The notes beneath the pieces were generated by a model, which was not told the DNA's origin, did no database searches, and saw only the letters and a program-made list of their open reading frames with translations. Shown one piece after another: positions 9,254 to 20,865 of a stretch of 64,000 nucleotides of DNA (position 1 is the stretch's first letter; the number at the start of each line of letters is the position of its first letter). The stretch covers positions 1-64,000 of the forward strand of contig JAISCZ010000118.1 in the NCBI GenBank assembly GCA_031265205.1. Direction: 5' to 3'. Origin of the DNA: Deltaproteobacteria bacterium (lineage in GTDB: Bacteria; Desulfobacterota; Desulfarculia; Adiutricales; Adiutricaceae). Both the position numbers and the translations under genes were made by a program.

Positions 9254-11030
9254 ATGAAGAATATTGATTCTTCCAATCAAGTTTTCGCTAATGTTATTGA
9301 AGATAACCTTATATACGCCGATAAAACAAAACGCGTTTGGGAACTGTTGAAATCGGGAAAAGCGTATTTTTTATCCAGGCCAAGAAGGTTCGGCAAATCA
9401 CTGCTTTTAAGCACATTTGAGGCGCTTTTTAAAGGACCTTCGGATCCTGAACAAAACCCCCAAGGGTTTTTTAAAAATTTATGGATTAGCGGAAAAGAGC
9501 CGAATTACGACTTTAATGATACCTACCCTGTTATAAATTTATCGATGACCATGTCAAATTTTTCTCCTGAGATCGTTACGCGCGCCCTCCAAACAAAACT
9601 CCAAGATATCGCCGTTTCTTACGGCCTATCTCTTAATGATGATATTCCTGAAGCGATGTTTCGGGTCCTCATATCAGTCCTTAAGAGCAAGTTTAAAAAA
9701 AATGTCGTTTTGCTTATCGACGAATATGACGATCCCATTAGTTCAGTTATCGACAATCCTGATTTAGCGGAAAAAAATTCATATATTTTAAGAGGCTTTT
9801 ATTCCATCCTCAAGGAAAACCAACCAAACTTGCGTTTTGTGATGCTCACCGGCGTAACGCGTTATGAATTGTTGTGGCAGTCTGGAGTTCTAAATCATCT
9901 TTTTGATTTTACCATGTCAGAAGAATACGCGGACATCTGTGGGTTTACTTATGATGAATTTGACAATTGTTTCGCGGATCGTTTTGAAATCACGTTGGAA
10001 AAATTTAAGGAGAAAGGACTTTTAGAGCAAAATTGTGGCATAGCGGAATTTCGCGAGGCGATATTTGAAAAATACGATGGCTATAGCTGGGATGGGAAAA
10101 CTAGAGTGCTAAATCCGTTTTCGCTTCTCAACGCGTTTAAAAATAAAAATTTAAAAAATTATTGGGCGACTCTTGAGCCGTCGAAAAAATTCTTGAAGGC
10201 TATTATGTCCAAAAATCCTTTGAGCTTTACCGCCGATAAACTGCTTGATTTGTCTCAAAAATCAATAGACTCGGCCTTAATAATTGGCTCGCTGACGCCT
10301 GTTCCGTCTTTATTTCAAACGGGATATCTTACTATAGATAAAATTACGACAGTCGGCAAAGATTTTTATTATACGTTTAAAATCCCAAACGCGGAGATCA
10401 ATCCCGCTTTTTGGGATGAATTTTCAGACAGTCTTTTTGATTTTCTAGACACTGACAGAACTGTTCTAAACAATAATTTTATAAAAGCCGTTGTCGCCGA
10501 GGACTCCAATAAGCTATCAATATTCATTGATTCATTTTTTGGCTCTATTCCGGCGTCTCTTCATATCCCCAAGGAATCTTATTACCATAGCGTAATTTAC
10601 GGCTATCTTAATGGATTGACAAATTTAACCGCGTTATCTGAAATACCTGGCGCCGATGGGACCCCAGACATTGTTTGCGTTATTGACAAAGATCTGTATG
10701 TTGTCGTCGAGCTGAAGCACAAAGATAACCCCGAAACTAATCCAGCGCTCGACAGCCGAAAAACTAAAACGGCTTTGAAGAGACTCGCCATTTCATCCCT
10801 GAAATCCATAGACGCGAAAAATTACTTGAGGCCTTATTTGGCCAAAGCCAAAAAAATATTGAAATTAGGTTTAGGCGTTTATGGTAGAGGGCGCGCCATG
10901 GCCATCCTGGAAAATGAAGAGCGAGCCAAGGAGCGCTTGAAGCCTATCGCCAAAAGGTCAAGAGGCCCCCGTTCAAATAAATCCTCGACGAACGCTCGCG
11001 CTAAAAAATAATTTCGCGCGCGGCGCGTAG
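8926..11030 (+). repeat. 2.1 kb duplication, copy 2 (with AAA-ATPase gene)
   Basis: This is the second copy of the unit at 3167-5262, in the same orientation, with matching leader, coding region and the sequence directly after the stop codon. The 230-bp repeats seen around copy 1 are not present here. Confidence 0.8.
9254..11011 (+). CDS. AAA-ATPase-like / PD-(D/E)XK nuclease fusion protein (paralogue 3)
   Basis: The 585-residue product is almost the same as paralogue 1, with the same length, P-loop RPRRFGKS, LLIDEYDDP, LTGVTRY and the GTPD...ELK nuclease core, and the same basic tail. Differences cluster between residues about 95 and 150, ahead of Walker B, while the rest differs by scattered substitutions. 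This pattern fits either local positive selection or gene conversion after a recent duplication. The reading frame is fully open, so both copies look functional. Confidence 0.85.
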   Translation: MKNIDSSNQVFANVIEDNLIYADKTKRVWELLKSGKAYFLSRPRRFGKSLLLSTFEALFKGPSDPEQNPQGFFKNLWISGKEPNYDFNDTYPVINLSMTMSNFSPEIVTRALQTKLQDIAVSYGLSLNDDIPEAMFRVLISVLKSKFKKNVVLLIDEYDDPISSVIDNPDLAEKNSYILRGFYSILKENQPNLRFVMLTGVTRYELLWQSGVLNHLFDFTMSEEYADICGFTYDEFDNCFADRFEITLEKFKEKGLLEQNCGIAEFREAIFEKYDGYSWDGKTRVLNPFSLLNAFKNKNLKNYWATLEPSKKFLKAIMSKNPLSFTADKLLDLSQKSIDSALIIGSLTPVPSLFQTGYLTIDKITTVGKDFYYTFKIPNAEINPAFWDEFSDSLFDFLDTDRTVLNNNFIKAVVAEDSNKLSIFIDSFFGSIPASLHIPKESYYHSVIYGYLNGLTNLTALSEIPGADGTPDIVCVIDKDLYVVVELKHKDNPETNPALDSRKTKTALKRLAISSLKSIDAKNYLRPYLAKAKKILKLGLGVYGRGRAMAILENEERAKERLKPIAKRSRGPRSNKSSTNARAKK

Positions 11031-12042
11031 CGCTTCTAGAATAGCCTATCGTCTTTGGGCTTAAGCTTCGCGCGAAACGTCGGCGCCATTATCTTGTCAA
11101 TTTCGCGCCGCCTTGGGGAAGCGGCCAGGGGCGTCCGTCAAGATGAACCGCGCGCGCCGCCTTCAACCCACTGAATAATCCTTTAGACAATCCGATACAG
11201 TGTACCGCCAAAGTGGAAACGGTCCTCAGAAAACGCAACGTCCTTTGGGGTAACGTCCCATCAGAATTTAAATCCATAATTTTTTTGGAAAATTAAGGGT
11301 TCCGCCCCAAGTTAAGAGAGGGACGCTCTGAAGGATTTCCGGTCGCTATCGCCCCGAATGGAGGCTGGCGCCCCTTCAAGCGCGATTTTTCCTTATTTTC
11401 GCGTCGTTTCACCGTCTATCCCGCTCCTTCGCGCGATTTGGGCTCCTCAATCCCGCCGCGCGGCCCTCAGGAGGCCCTTCGCCGTTCGGGCGAGTCCCCC
11501 CTCGCGTCGCGGAGTGACGCGTGGCTGGCGCGCCTCAAAGGCGTTGACGCGCGTTCGCGCGCTTAAGCGCGCGGCTTGTGGCGAACGCGACTTACGCCGC
11601 GCGCCCGCGCCAATCTTCCGCTTACGGCGTCGCGATTATTTTGGCGAGGCGCCTTAGTTTTTTGACAAAAAACAAAGGCGTTTGCCCGCGCGGGAGCCCT
11701 AAGCTCCCGCGAGGGCCATTTCCGTCTCCCTCGCCTTGGCGCTAGCGAGGGCGGTCGCCCCCGCCAGCCCGCTCGCGCTCCGAGGCGCCGCGCGCTCCGC
11801 GCGGCGGTTTCCAAGGGTCGCGCCACGCCGGGATTCGCCCGCGCCCCATTGGCGCTTTTCCGCGCGAAGACCTTTGGGCAAGGGCCTCTCTCCCCGCTCC
11901 CTTCAAGCGCGGGACCGGAATCCCTTAAGCGCGCGGGGAGGATCAAGCGGAGGCGCGCCGGCGCGCCTCCGGCCCCTCGCTTTTTTAACTCTTTCGCAAA
12001 GTCGTTTAGGAAACGCCCCGCTCCCCTCGGGGCGCGCGAAAC
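11012..12042. other. GC-rich gene-free stretch
   Basis: Long open frames exist on both strands because of the high GC content, but they are arginine/alanine/proline-rich, overlap each other and lack ribosome-binding sites. A 62-codon minus-strand frame at 11089-11277 could be a decayed gene; I cannot identify it. Nothing else is recognised. Confidence 0.4.
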
Positions 12043-12072
12043 TTGACATTTTGGCGCTTAAGTCTTTATTAT
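12043..12072 (+). promoter_or_regulatory. Candidate sigma-70 promoter of carAB
   Basis: TTGACA at 12043-12048 is followed after 18 bases by TATTAT at 12067-12072. It lies about 215 bases ahead of carA with no gene between. Predicted from consensus only. Confidence 0.5.
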
Positions 12073-12286
12073 TATCCGATCGTTAAGACTTCCCAGACGT
12101 CTCATCCGGTCAGCGCCATCGCTTTTGGGGGCGGAGCCCGCGCGCCCGCCGCCTCTTGGCGGGAGAGCGCGCCCTGGAGCCTGGGGACGGCGGAAGGGCG
12201 CGGGCTTTAATTTGGCGTTCTTTGGGCGATACCGCTAATCCCTGTTTTACCAGGCCAAACGCGCGGTTCGAGGGCTTTTGAAGCGG

Positions 12287-13450
12287 ATGGTGGAAGAAAA
12301 TTTTTTGACTTTTGGCTCGTTAGCCTCCGGCGGGCGGCACAAGCTGACCGCGGCGGCGCTGACGTTGCGGGACGGGACCGTGTTTCCGGGGATGGCCGTA
12401 GGCGACCGCGTGGAGGCCGAAGGCGAGGTGATTTTCGTCACCGCCATGAGCGGCTATCAGGAAGTCTTAACCGATCCTTCCTATCACGGCCAGATCGTGG
12501 TTTTCACCGCGGCCCATATCGGCAATTACGGCGCTAACCAAGCCGTGAGCCAAGCCCCTGGGCCCCAGGTCTCCGGGGCGATTTTTCACGAGCTTTGGCT
12601 TCCCCCGGTCGACCACTGGCTGTCGGAGGAAGATTTGCCCTATTGGATGCGCGCGGGCGCGGTGCCAGCCCTGACCGGGGTGGACACTCGGGCCCTCACC
12701 CTCCATATCCGGGAAAAGGGCGCCCAGAACGGTTACGTGGGGCCCCTTAAGGAGGGCCGCGCCAGCGCGCTGGCGCGCGCGGAAAAGATTCCCTCCATGA
12801 GCGGGCTCGATCTCGCGAGCCGGGTCACCTGCCCCAAGCCCTATAAAAAGGAAGCCATCATGGAGGACCCCGAGGACCGGGAGATCTACCGGGTCGCGGT
12901 CTTGGATTTTGGCCTCAAGACGGCCATTTTGGATTGTCTGCGGCGGCGGAATCTGGAGCTGACCGTGTGGCCCGCGAGCGCCTCGGCTTCCGCGATTATG
13001 GAGGAAAAACCCCAGGGCCTCTTTTTGGCCAACGGTCCCGGGGATCCCGCCGCCTGCGACTACGCCATCCGCGCCACCCAGGCCTTCTTGGGGCGGATCC
13101 CCGTTTTCGGGATCTGCCTGGGGCATCAGATTATGGGCTTGGCCGCGGGCGCCAAAACCTACAAGCTGCCCTTCGGGCACCACGGCCTCAACCACCCGGT
13201 GCGCGACCTGGACAGCGACCGGGTATTAATCACCAGCCAGAACCACGGTTTCTGCGTGGATCCCGACGCCCTTCCCCAGGGCGTGCGGGCCAACATGCTC
13301 AATCTCAACGACGGGACGGTGGAGGGTCTCGTCTGGGAAAATTCCCCGGCCTTCTGCGTCCAGTTCCACCCCGAGGCCGCGCCCGGGCCCCACGATTCCC
13401 ACGGCCTTTTTCGAAAGTTCCGTTCCATGATTAAGGAATGCCATGCCTAA
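12287..13450 (+). CDS. carA: Carbamoyl-phosphate synthase small (glutaminase) subunit
   Basis: CarA hydrolyses glutamine and passes ammonia to CarB to make carbamoyl phosphate for pyrimidine and arginine synthesis in the cytoplasm. The N-terminal CPSase domain is followed by a class I glutamine amidotransferase domain with the nucleophile Cys277 in FGICLGHQ and the His361/Glu363 pair in FHPEA. The ATG at 12287 is chosen; a TTG nine bases earlier is also in frame and the ribosome-binding site is weak. The stop overlaps the carB start by eight bases, so the two subunits are translationally coupled. Length (387 residues) is normal for the family. Confidence 0.95.
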   Translation: MVEENFLTFGSLASGGRHKLTAAALTLRDGTVFPGMAVGDRVEAEGEVIFVTAMSGYQEVLTDPSYHGQIVVFTAAHIGNYGANQAVSQAPGPQVSGAIFHELWLPPVDHWLSEEDLPYWMRAGAVPALTGVDTRALTLHIREKGAQNGYVGPLKEGRASALARAEKIPSMSGLDLASRVTCPKPYKKEAIMEDPEDREIYRVAVLDFGLKTAILDCLRRRNLELTVWPASASASAIMEEKPQGLFLANGPGDPAACDYAIRATQAFLGRIPVFGICLGHQIMGLAAGAKTYKLPFGHHGLNHPVRDLDSDRVLITSQNHGFCVDPDALPQGVRANMLNLNDGTVEGLVWENSPAFCVQFHPEAAPGPHDSHGLFRKFRSMIKECHA

Positions 13451-16400
13451 GCGTAAGGACCTGGAAACGGTTTTGATCTTTGGCTCCGGGCCGATTGTCA
13501 TAGGCCAGGCCTGCGAGTTCGATTACAGCGCCACCCAGGGCTGCAAGGCCTTAAAGGAAGAAAATTTAAGGCTTATTCTCCTCAATTCCAACCCCGCCAC
13601 GGTGATGACGGACCCGGGGCTTTCCGATCGGACCTATATTGAACCCATGACCGCGGACGTGGCCCAGGAGATCATCCGCGCCGAGCGCCCCCAGGCCCTT
13701 TTACCCACCCTCGGTGGACAGACGGCCCTCAACCTGGCGATGGAACTCCACGACAAGGGGATCCTCGCCGAGTACGGCGTGGAGATGATCGGCTCGAACC
13801 CCGACGTCATCGAAATCGCCGAAAGCCGGGAGCGCTTCCGCCGGACCATGGCCTCCCTGGGCCTGGGGATTCCCAAGTCCGCTTTGGCCCACAGCGTGGA
13901 GGAAGCCTTGGACGCCGTGGAGCAAAGCGGGTACCCGGCCATTCTGCGCCCCTCCTTTACCCTCGGGGGCACGGGCGGCGGCGTCGCCCGCGACCGGGAA
14001 GAGTTGGAGCTTTTGGCCTGGAAGGGCCTCAACGCCTCCCCCATTCACCAGATCCTCGTGGAAGAGTCCCTCATCGGCTGGAAAGAGATGGAACTCGAGA
14101 TGATCCGGGACTTGGGGGACAACGCCATCATCGTCTGCGGCATCGAGAACGTGGACCCCATGGGCGTGCACACTGGCGACTCCGTGACCGTGGCCCCCAT
14201 CCAGACCTTGACCGACGTGGAATACCAGGCCATGCGGGACGAGGCCCTGCGGGTCGCGCGGGCCGTGGGCCTCAACGGGGGCTGCAATATCCAGTTCGCG
14301 GTGGACCCGGAAACCGGCCGCCGCGTCGTCATCGAGATGAATCCCCGGGTCTCGCGCTCCTCGGCCTTAGCTTCCAAGGCCACGGGTTTTCCCATCGCGC
14401 GGGTCGCGGCCAAGCTCGCCGTGGGCTACCTGCTCTCGGAGCTGCGCAACGGCATAACCCTCAAGTCCGCCTGCTTTGAGCCGGCCCTCGACTACTGCGT
14501 GGTGAAAGCCCCCCGCTTCAATTTCGAGAAATTCGCCGGGGCCTCGTCCGTCTTGGGGCTCGAGATGCGGGCCGTGGGCGAGACCATGGCCTTGGGCGGC
14601 AATTTCCGGGAGGCCTTGCAGAAGTCCTTAAGGGGACTGGAGACCGGGGCTTTGAGCCTGGAGTACCGGCGGGAAGAGGAGCCGGGCCAGGACCCTTCAG
14701 GCTATTTGGAAACGCTCAAAAAGAGGCTCTCGCGGCCCGAGCCCGAAAGGCTCGCTGTCCTCTACGAGGCCCTGAAACTGGGCCTGACCCTCGCCGAGGC
14801 CCGAGAAATCACGGCCCTCGATCCCTGGTTTATCCAGCAACTGCTAATTATCCTGGAGGCGGAAAAAGCCATCGCGACGACGCTGGCCCCCGCGCTCGCG
14901 CGCGGGGAAAACCCTCCCGCCGCCCTCTGGCGCGTGGTCAAAGCCCAGGGCTTTTCCGACCAGAAGATCGCCAAGCTCGCGCGCCAGGCCACCGGCGCCC
15001 CCCTCACCCCCCGCGCCGTGGGGGAAGCTCGGGAAAAAGCGGGCGTTAGGCCGTCCTTTAAGCAGGTGGACACCTGCGCCGGGGAGTTTTACGCCGAGAC
15101 CCCCTATTATTACTCCAGCTACGACAGCCCCCTGGAGAGCCCAACCCCCGCGCCGCTGCCTTTAGGTCGCGGGCGCAAGGTCATGATTCTGGGCGGCGGC
15201 CCCAACCGTATCGGCCAGGGCATTGAGTTCGATTACTGCTGCGTCAAGGCGGCCCAGGCCTTTCTGGACATGGGCTTTGAGACCATCATGGTGAACTCCA
15301 ACCCCGAGACCGTGTCCACGGACTACGACGCGGTAGGGAGGCTCTATTTCGAGCCGGTCACCCTGGAAGACGTCTTGGCCATCTGCGCCGTGGAAAAGCC
15401 CGACGGGGTCATCGTCCAACTGGGCGGGCAGACCCCCCTCAATCTCGCCATGAGCCTTTTGGAGGCCGGGGTCCCCATCTGGGGGACGCCGCCCGAGGCC
15501 ATCTTCCGGGCGGAAGATAGGGAGAGCTGGAACGCCTTGGTCGCCAAGCTCGCGCTCCTCCAACCCCCGGGCAAAATGGCCGCCGACGCCCAAAGCGCCC
15601 TGGCCGTGGCCGAGGAAATAGGGTACCCGGTCATCGCGCGCCCCTCCTTCGTGCTGGGGGGAAGGGCCATGCGGATTATCGGCAACAAGGTGGATTTAAC
15701 GTCCTACGTGCGCGGTTTCGTGGAAAGCGGCCTCAATTTGGGGCCCGAGAGCCCCATCCTCCTGGATAAATTCCTGGACGACGCCGTGGAAGTGGACGTG
15801 GACGCCGTGGCCGACGGGACCCGGGTGGTCGTGGCGGCCATTATGGAGCACATCGAAAGGGCCGGGGTCCACAGCGGGGACTCGAGCTGCTGCATTCCCC
15901 CCTTTACTCTCAGCCCCGAGCTCCAAAAAGAGATTACTCGCCAGACCGAGCTCTTGGGCCTGGAACTTGGGGTCAAGGGCCTCATGAATATCCAGTTCGC
16001 GGTTCGGGAAAACCAGGTGTACGTCCTGGAGGCTAACCCCAGGGCCTCGCGGACGGCCCCCTTCGTGGCCAAGGCCACGGGCCGGCCCTTAATTGAGGCC
16101 GCCAGCGCGGTCATGGCCGGGCGGACCCTGGAGGAGGCGGGCTTCCTCACGCGGCCGGCGCCCCTCTACCACGCCGTCAAAGAGGCCGTGATTCCCTGGG
16201 GCCGCTTCGCCGGGGCCGAGGTCTTTCTGGGCCCGGAGATGCACTCCACCGGGGAGGTCATGGGTATCGACAAGAGCTTCGGGCACGCTTTTTTAAAGGC
16301 CCAGATCGCCGCGGGGACGATGGTGCCCCTGGGGGGCGAGATCATCTTATCGGTCTGCGACCGCGACAAAGAGGCCTTGGCGCCCCTCGCCCAAGAGCTC

Positions 16401-16748
16401 CAGGCGCTGGGCTTTACCTTCCTGGGGACCCCGGGGACGGTTAAAAAGCTCCGGGAGCGCTCCATCGAGGCCAAAGTTCTCTACAATATAAACGAGCAGA
16501 AAAAACCCAACGTTTTAGACTACCTGAAGAGCGGCAAGGTCAAAATGTGCGTGAACACCGCCCAGGATCCCCCCTCGATTCGCGACTCAAGCATTCTGCG
16601 CGCCGAGGCCATCCGCCGGGACGTGCCCATTATGACCACCATGGCCGGCTTGGCCGCCATGGTGGAAGGCCTGAAGGCCATCACCACTTCCTCCTGGCGC
16701 ATTTCGCCTCTTCAGGAGTATCATAGCCCATTAAAACGCGACAATTAG
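13443..16748 (+). CDS. carB: Carbamoyl-phosphate synthase large subunit
   Basis: The 1101-residue protein has the expected two tandem ATP-grasp halves, each beginning with a dinucleotide-like glycine motif ([17 protein letters not shown] near residue 13 and [15 protein letters not shown] near 580) and each followed by ATP-grasp segments ending NPR(V/A)SR. A C-terminal MGS-like allosteric domain follows. It uses ammonia from CarA, bicarbonate and two ATP. It overlaps carA by eight bases, the usual operon arrangement. About 30 residues longer than typical, mostly in the linker between halves. Confidence 0.96.
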   Translation: MPKRKDLETVLIFGSGPIVIGQACEFDYSATQGCKALKEENLRLILLNSNPATVMTDPGLSDRTYIEPMTADVAQEIIRAERPQALLPTLGGQTALNLAMELHDKGILAEYGVEMIGSNPDVIEIAESRERFRRTMASLGLGIPKSALAHSVEEALDAVEQSGYPAILRPSFTLGGTGGGVARDREELELLAWKGLNASPIHQILVEESLIGWKEMELEMIRDLGDNAIIVCGIENVDPMGVHTGDSVTVAPIQTLTDVEYQAMRDEALRVARAVGLNGGCNIQFAVDPETGRRVVIEMNPRVSRSSALASKATGFPIARVAAKLAVGYLLSELRNGITLKSACFEPALDYCVVKAPRFNFEKFAGASSVLGLEMRAVGETMALGGNFREALQKSLRGLETGALSLEYRREEEPGQDPSGYLETLKKRLSRPEPERLAVLYEALKLGLTLAEAREITALDPWFIQQLLIILEAEKAIATTLAPALARGENPPAALWRVVKAQGFSDQKIAKLARQATGAPLTPRAVGEAREKAGVRPSFKQVDTCAGEFYAETPYYYSSYDSPLESPTPAPLPLGRGRKVMILGGGPNRIGQGIEFDYCCVKAAQAFLDMGFETIMVNSNPETVSTDYDAVGRLYFEPVTLEDVLAICAVEKPDGVIVQLGGQTPLNLAMSLLEAGVPIWGTPPEAIFRAEDRESWNALVAKLALLQPPGKMAADAQSALAVAEEIGYPVIARPSFVLGGRAMRIIGNKVDLTSYVRGFVESGLNLGPESPILLDKFLDDAVEVDVDAVADGTRVVVAAIMEHIERAGVHSGDSSCCIPPFTLSPELQKEITRQTELLGLELGVKGLMNIQFAVRENQVYVLEANPRASRTAPFVAKATGRPLIEAASAVMAGRTLEEAGFLTRPAPLYHAVKEAVIPWGRFAGAEVFLGPEMHSTGEVMGIDKSFGHAFLKAQIAAGTMVPLGGEIILSVCDRDKEALAPLAQELQALGFTFLGTPGTVKKLRERSIEAKVLYNINEQKKPNVLDYLKSGKVKMCVNTAQDPPSIRDSSILRAEAIRRDVPIMTTMAGLAAMVEGLKAITTSSWRISPLQEYHSPLKRDN

Positions 16749-16877
16749 GCCTCTTTTTTCTCCTTTCCCTGGAGCGGCCCCCGGCCCAGGCCTTTCTCTC
16801 GCCCCGCTAGGGGACGCGCGCGCGCGCCGCCCCGCGGCGGGGGATCCACTGGCGCGGGGGGCGGGCGCCTTTGGTTA

Positions 16878-18461
16878 ATGACGGTTTTGAGCGAGCGCAA
16901 ACTTCCCCAAATCTCTCTCGCGGAGTCGGACGTCTTGGAGCGGGCGAGCGAACTGCGCCTCCTTTTCGAGGTGAGCCAGGCCTTAAACGACGCCTCCACC
17001 GACTTAAGCGATCATCTGGACCAGACCCTCGACCTCATGGCCCGTTACACGGGCATGATGCGGGGGGCTTTCTATCTCGCCAACCAAGACGGCGACGTGG
17101 TTTTGGAGGCGGCCTACGGCCTCAACCAGGCCGATAAGAAAAGGGGCCGCTATAAGTCCGGCGAGGGGGTCATCGGTCGGGTCGTGGCCACGGGCCGGGC
17201 CATGGTGGTGCCCAATGTCTCCCAGGAGCCTCTTTTTTTAAACCGCGCGGGGGCGCGCGACTTAAAAAAAGAGGTCATCGCCTTTATCTGCGTCCCAATC
17301 ATCTTGGACGGGAAGACCATCGGGGCTATCTCCGCGGACCGGCTCTTCGCCGACACGGTGAGGACGGAGGAGGACATGCGCCTCCTGACCGTTCTATCCA
17401 CGTTGATCGCCAGGGCGGTGGCCGTCCGGCGGGATTTCGCGGCCCGGCACGAGGCCATGCTCGCCGAAAACCGCCGTCTCCAGGCTATTTTGAATCAGAA
17501 ATTCAAGCTGGGGCAGCTGGTGGGCCACTCCAACACTTTCCGCAACAGTTTGGAGGAAGTGGCCCAGGTGGCCGCCACCAACGTGACGGTCCTCATCCGG
17601 GGGGAGAGCGGGACCGGCAAAGAGATGATCGCGAGCCTGATCCACGCCAACAGCCAGCGGGCGGGTCAGGCCTTTATCAAAGTCAACTGCGCGGCCCTCC
17701 CCGAGGGCCTGGTGGAAAGCGAACTCTTCGGCCACGAAAAAGGGGCCTTCACCGGGGCCGTCGCGGGCCGCAAGGGCCGCTTCGAGATGGCCCACGGGGG
17801 CACGCTCTTTTTAGACGAGGTGGGGGACATGTCCCTGGCCACCCAGGCCAAGCTTTTGCGGGTCATCCAGGAAAAAGAATTCGAGCGGGTGGGCGGGGGC
17901 GAGACTTTAAAGGTGGACGCGCGCATTTTGGCGGCCACTAACCGCGATCTGGAAAAGATGGCCGAGGAGGGGCTTTTCCGCAAGGATCTCTACTACCGCC
18001 TTTCCGTGTTTCCCGTGTCCCTCCCGCCTTTGCGCCACCGGCGGGAGGACATTTTGGAGCTCGCGGAGACTTTCGCCCAGAAGTTCAAGTTAAGCCCCCA
18101 GGGAGCGGCCCGCCTGTCCGGGGAAGCGGCCAAGGCGCTCCTCGCCTACGACTGGCCCGGCAACATCCGGGAGCTGGAAAACGTCATTGAGAGGGCCGTC
18201 ATCCTCTTGGGTCCCCTGGGGGGCGAAATAGAGGCGCGGCATCTGCCGGCGTGGCTCAATCCGAGCCCCGGCGCGCGCGGGCCGGACACCCTCCAGGAGG
18301 CCGTGGCCCATCTGGAAAAAATGATGATCTCCGAGGCCTTGGCGGACACGGGTGGGCGCGTGACCCAGGCGGCGGAAAAATTAGGGCTTTCCGAGCGCAA
18401 AATGAGCCTGCGGATGACCCGCTATAAAATAGATTTTCACGATTTTAGGGGCAAAAAATAG
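16878..18461 (+). CDS. GAF-domain sigma-54-dependent transcriptional activator
   Basis: The 527-residue protein has a GAF sensor domain at about 24-180, an AAA+ sigma-54 interaction domain with Walker A GESGTGKE at 242-249, the sigma-54 contact loop GAFTGA at 289-294 and Walker B GGTLFLDE at 307-314, and a Fis-type helix-turn-helix at the C-terminus. This is the NifA/FhlA-like layout; there is no receiver domain, so it responds to a ligand or redox signal rather than a histidine kinase. It is transcribed alone between carB and the SUMF1 array. Whether it controls the neighbouring SUMF1 genes is not shown; I saw no clear GG-N10-GC promoter there. Confidence 0.9.
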   Translation: MTVLSERKLPQISLAESDVLERASELRLLFEVSQALNDASTDLSDHLDQTLDLMARYTGMMRGAFYLANQDGDVVLEAAYGLNQADKKRGRYKSGEGVIGRVVATGRAMVVPNVSQEPLFLNRAGARDLKKEVIAFICVPIILDGKTIGAISADRLFADTVRTEEDMRLLTVLSTLIARAVAVRRDFAARHEAMLAENRRLQAILNQKFKLGQLVGHSNTFRNSLEEVAQVAATNVTVLIRGESGTGKEMIASLIHANSQRAGQAFIKVNCAALPEGLVESELFGHEKGAFTGAVAGRKGRFEMAHGGTLFLDEVGDMSLATQAKLLRVIQEKEFERVGGGETLKVDARILAATNRDLEKMAEEGLFRKDLYYRLSVFPVSLPPLRHRREDILELAETFAQKFKLSPQGAARLSGEAAKALLAYDWPGNIRELENVIERAVILLGPLGGEIEARHLPAWLNPSPGARGPDTLQEAVAHLEKMMISEALADTGGRVTQAAEKLGLSERKMSLRMTRYKIDFHDFRGKK

Positions 18462-18620
18462 CGCGCTTAAAAGCGGCCCGCGCCGCTCGCCGAGCGACGG
18501 CGAAAGCCTTCGGGCGGTCGGGCGCGTGGGCGCGGGCGCGCGGGAGGGTCTCCCCTTAAACGCGCGAAGGGGCGACGGAAGACTCCATCGGCGTTCGCTC
18601 CGGCTCCGGAAAGGGAAAAA

Positions 18621-19403
18621 ATGACGCTTCGCGCTTTAGCGCCACGCTTCGCCTTATGTCTCGCCTTGGCCGCGTGGGTCGCGGGCGGCGCGGTCGCGCG
18701 CGGCGGGGAAGAGGGCGAGACTCCGACGAAGGCGGGCTTCGCGTACGTCCCGCCCGGGACTTTTTGGATGGGCTCGGCCGACGCCGACCCGGGCGCGGAA
18801 GACTGGGAAAAGCCGCGGCGCCCGGTGACGCTCTCGCGCCCCTTTTTTATCGCCGCGCGCGAGGTCACCCAAGGGGAATGGGCCAACGCGATGGGGGAAT
18901 ATAGGGGCCAGGCCAGAGGCGAGGATTACCCGGCGGAAGGGATTTCCTGGGACGACGCCCAGGCCTTCCTCGAAAGGCTTAACGGGATGGAAGGGAACGG
19001 AACTTACCGCCTTCCCACGGAGGCCGAGTGGGAGCGCGCGGCCCGCGCGGGGACGGATAGCGTTTATTTTTGCGGCGACGACAGCCGCGCTTTGGGGAGA
19101 TACGCCTGGCTCAAGGATAACGCGGGCGGCGTCTCCCATCCGGTGGGCCTGAAAGAACCCAATCCATGGGGACTTTATGATGTCCTCGGGAACGTCTGGG
19201 AATGGACGGCCGATTATTTTGGGGATTTCTACCCGGACAACGCGGAAACCGACCCCAAGGGCCCGGAAAGCGGATGGGGAAGGGTTACCCGCGGGGGCTC
19301 CTGGCTCAACGACGCGCGTTTCCTCCGTTCCGCCGCGCGCGCCGGGACAGGCCAGGGCGAGCGGCGCGACGGCGTGGGCCTCAGGCTGGTTTTCGAGCCC
19401 TAA
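18621..19403 (+). CDS. Secreted SUMF1/FGE-sulfatase domain protein 1
   Basis: The 260-residue protein has an N-terminal signal peptide (about residues 1-27, ending AVARG) and a single SUMF1 domain with the family marks PPGTFWMGSA, EVTQGEW, RLPTEAEWERAARAG, NPWGLYDVLGNVWEW and RVTRGGSW. The C-terminal segment that holds the catalytic cysteine pair in true formylglycine-generating enzymes has no cysteine here, so sulfatase activation is unlikely. The start has a GGAAAGGGA site upstream. It is the first of a same-strand array. A ligand- or partner-binding exported role is inferred from the fold. Confidence 0.8.
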   Translation: MTLRALAPRFALCLALAAWVAGGAVARGGEEGETPTKAGFAYVPPGTFWMGSADADPGAEDWEKPRRPVTLSRPFFIAAREVTQGEWANAMGEYRGQARGEDYPAEGISWDDAQAFLERLNGMEGNGTYRLPTEAEWERAARAGTDSVYFCGDDSRALGRYAWLKDNAGGVSHPVGLKEPNPWGLYDVLGNVWEWTADYFGDFYPDNAETDPKGPESGWGRVTRGGSWLNDARFLRSAARAGTGQGERRDGVGLRLVFEP

Positions 19404-19522
19404 ACATGGCCGCGCCTTCCCGGGAGGGGGAACTTGCGGCGGCGGGCGCGGGGGACTGGCTCCGGGCCTTGACGGGCGGGCGACGCGCCCATGAAACAAT
19501 AGGAAATACGCTATTTTTGCTT

Positions 19523-19528
19523 TATAAT
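19523..19528 (+). promoter_or_regulatory. Candidate -10 box before SUMF1 gene 2
   Basis: A perfect TATAAT stands in an AT-rich island within otherwise GC-rich sequence, about 145 bases ahead of the next gene. No good -35 match is seen 16-18 bases upstream. Confidence 0.35.
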
Positions 19529-19671
19529 AAAATCGTCTTATTTCGCAGGAAAAATTTTTCGCCTAATTGAGAAGGTTGACGCGCGGCGCGGGTTCGCTCG
19601 CGAGAGCGGCTCTCCCGCTCTCGCCCCAAAGGCCGGCGCGGGCTCCCCTACTTAGAATACGGAGAATATCC

Positions 19672-20460
19672 ATGACGAAGCCCCTTTGGCTCGCGGCTAT
19701 AATCGCGACGATGGCTATGGCCCTTTGGCCGCTTTCCTCTTTGGCCCAGGATAAACCCGATTTAAGCGCTTTCGACGTTTCGAGCGGCAATTTCGTGAGC
19801 GTTAAGGCCGGCTCCTTTTTTATGGGCAGCGAGCCTGGCGTGGGCGAAGACGACGAGAGGCCACGGCGACACGTCACTATTTCCCAAGGCTTTTATCTCG
19901 GGAAATACGAGCTGACCCAGCCCCTCTGGGAACTCGTGATGGGCGAAAACCCCAGTTACTCGCGCGACGTTACGCATCCCGTGGAAACGGTTTCCTGGAA
20001 CGACACGCAAGCCTTTATCCAAAAACTCAACGAGCTGAAAGGAACGACTGGGTACCGACTGCCGACGGAAGCCGAGTGGGAATACGCCGCCCGGGCCGGG
20101 ACGGACACCGCCTTTTTTTATGGCGACGACCCAAGCGAGCTTGACCAATACGCTTGGACGGCGAGCCGCGAACGCCTGCGGACCCAATCCGTCGGGCAAA
20201 AACAGCCAAATCCCTGGGGTTTTTACGACATTTACGGGAACGTCTGGGAGTGGGTTCAGGATTGGTACGCCAAAGACTATTACGGGGTTTCCCCCGCCAC
20301 CGATCCCCAAGGCCCCGACAGCGGCGTGAACAAGTCGAACCGGGGTTGCTCCTGGTTCAATTTCGCGAAATATTGCCGTTCCGCCAACCGGAGCGACAAT
20401 AGCCCGAATTACAAACATTACTATCTGGGCTTCCGTTTAGCCTACTCGGAGCCGCGCTAA
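19672..20460 (+). CDS. Secreted SUMF1/FGE-sulfatase domain protein 2
   Basis: The frame opens at 19567, but the ATG at 19672 has a GGAG site seven bases ahead and starts a clean signal peptide ending in SSLAQ. The 262-residue product has the full SUMF1 motif order: KAGSFFMGSEPG, KYELTQPLWELVMGENPS, RLPTEAEWEYAARAG, NPWGFYDIYGNVWEW and the closing RGCSW followed by YCRSANR. The cysteine within RGCSW replaces the glycine usual at that place. It is not a convincing formylglycine-generating enzyme because the spacing of the active-site cysteines differs. Confidence 0.8.
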   Translation: MTKPLWLAAIIATMAMALWPLSSLAQDKPDLSAFDVSSGNFVSVKAGSFFMGSEPGVGEDDERPRRHVTISQGFYLGKYELTQPLWELVMGENPSYSRDVTHPVETVSWNDTQAFIQKLNELKGTTGYRLPTEAEWEYAARAGTDTAFFYGDDPSELDQYAWTASRERLRTQSVGQKQPNPWGFYDIYGNVWEWVQDWYAKDYYGVSPATDPQGPDSGVNKSNRGCSWFNFAKYCRSANRSDNSPNYKHYYLGFRLAYSEPR

Positions 20461-20865
20461 TTCCCCGCCAAAGCGCGAGGCTCCCCCTCGTTATATCCCC
20501 TTTAGGCGGGGCTCGCGCGTCCCCTCCTTAAGGATTTTTCCACCTCGCGGCCAACCGGTGGGAAACGGCTTAGAAGTTCCTTGGAGCGCCTTTCGGCGCC
20601 CATGGGCGCCGAGCCGCTTTGAACTCCGCGCGCCTGAGGCGCGCGGGCGCGATTTTTTGGCGAGCTCGCGAAAAACGCCCGTCTGTCGGCGCTCGCGCGG
20701 GTTCGCGCGAAGAGCCGGTTTTTATAGAGAGAAAGCGCGAGAAATGAGCCGTTTCCGGCTCTTTGGTCGTCGCGTCGGCTTTAGCGCGCGGTGGCTTCAA
20801 ATTAGCCCCGATTTCGTCTCAATCTCCTCCAATCTTTGGAGGACCCTTGCCCCAGCTGGTTTTTT
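20461..20865. other. GC-rich spacer in the SUMF1 array
   Basis: No gene is supported. CCCCGCC at 20462-20468 and GGCGGGG at 20507-20513 could pair around a long loop shortly after the stop codon, but there is no T-tract. Nothing else is recognised. Confidence 0.35.

Noticed and set aside
11358-12046. Several open frames on both strands
   Set aside because: They overlap, are arginine/alanine-rich from GC content, and lack ribosome-binding sites or motifs.
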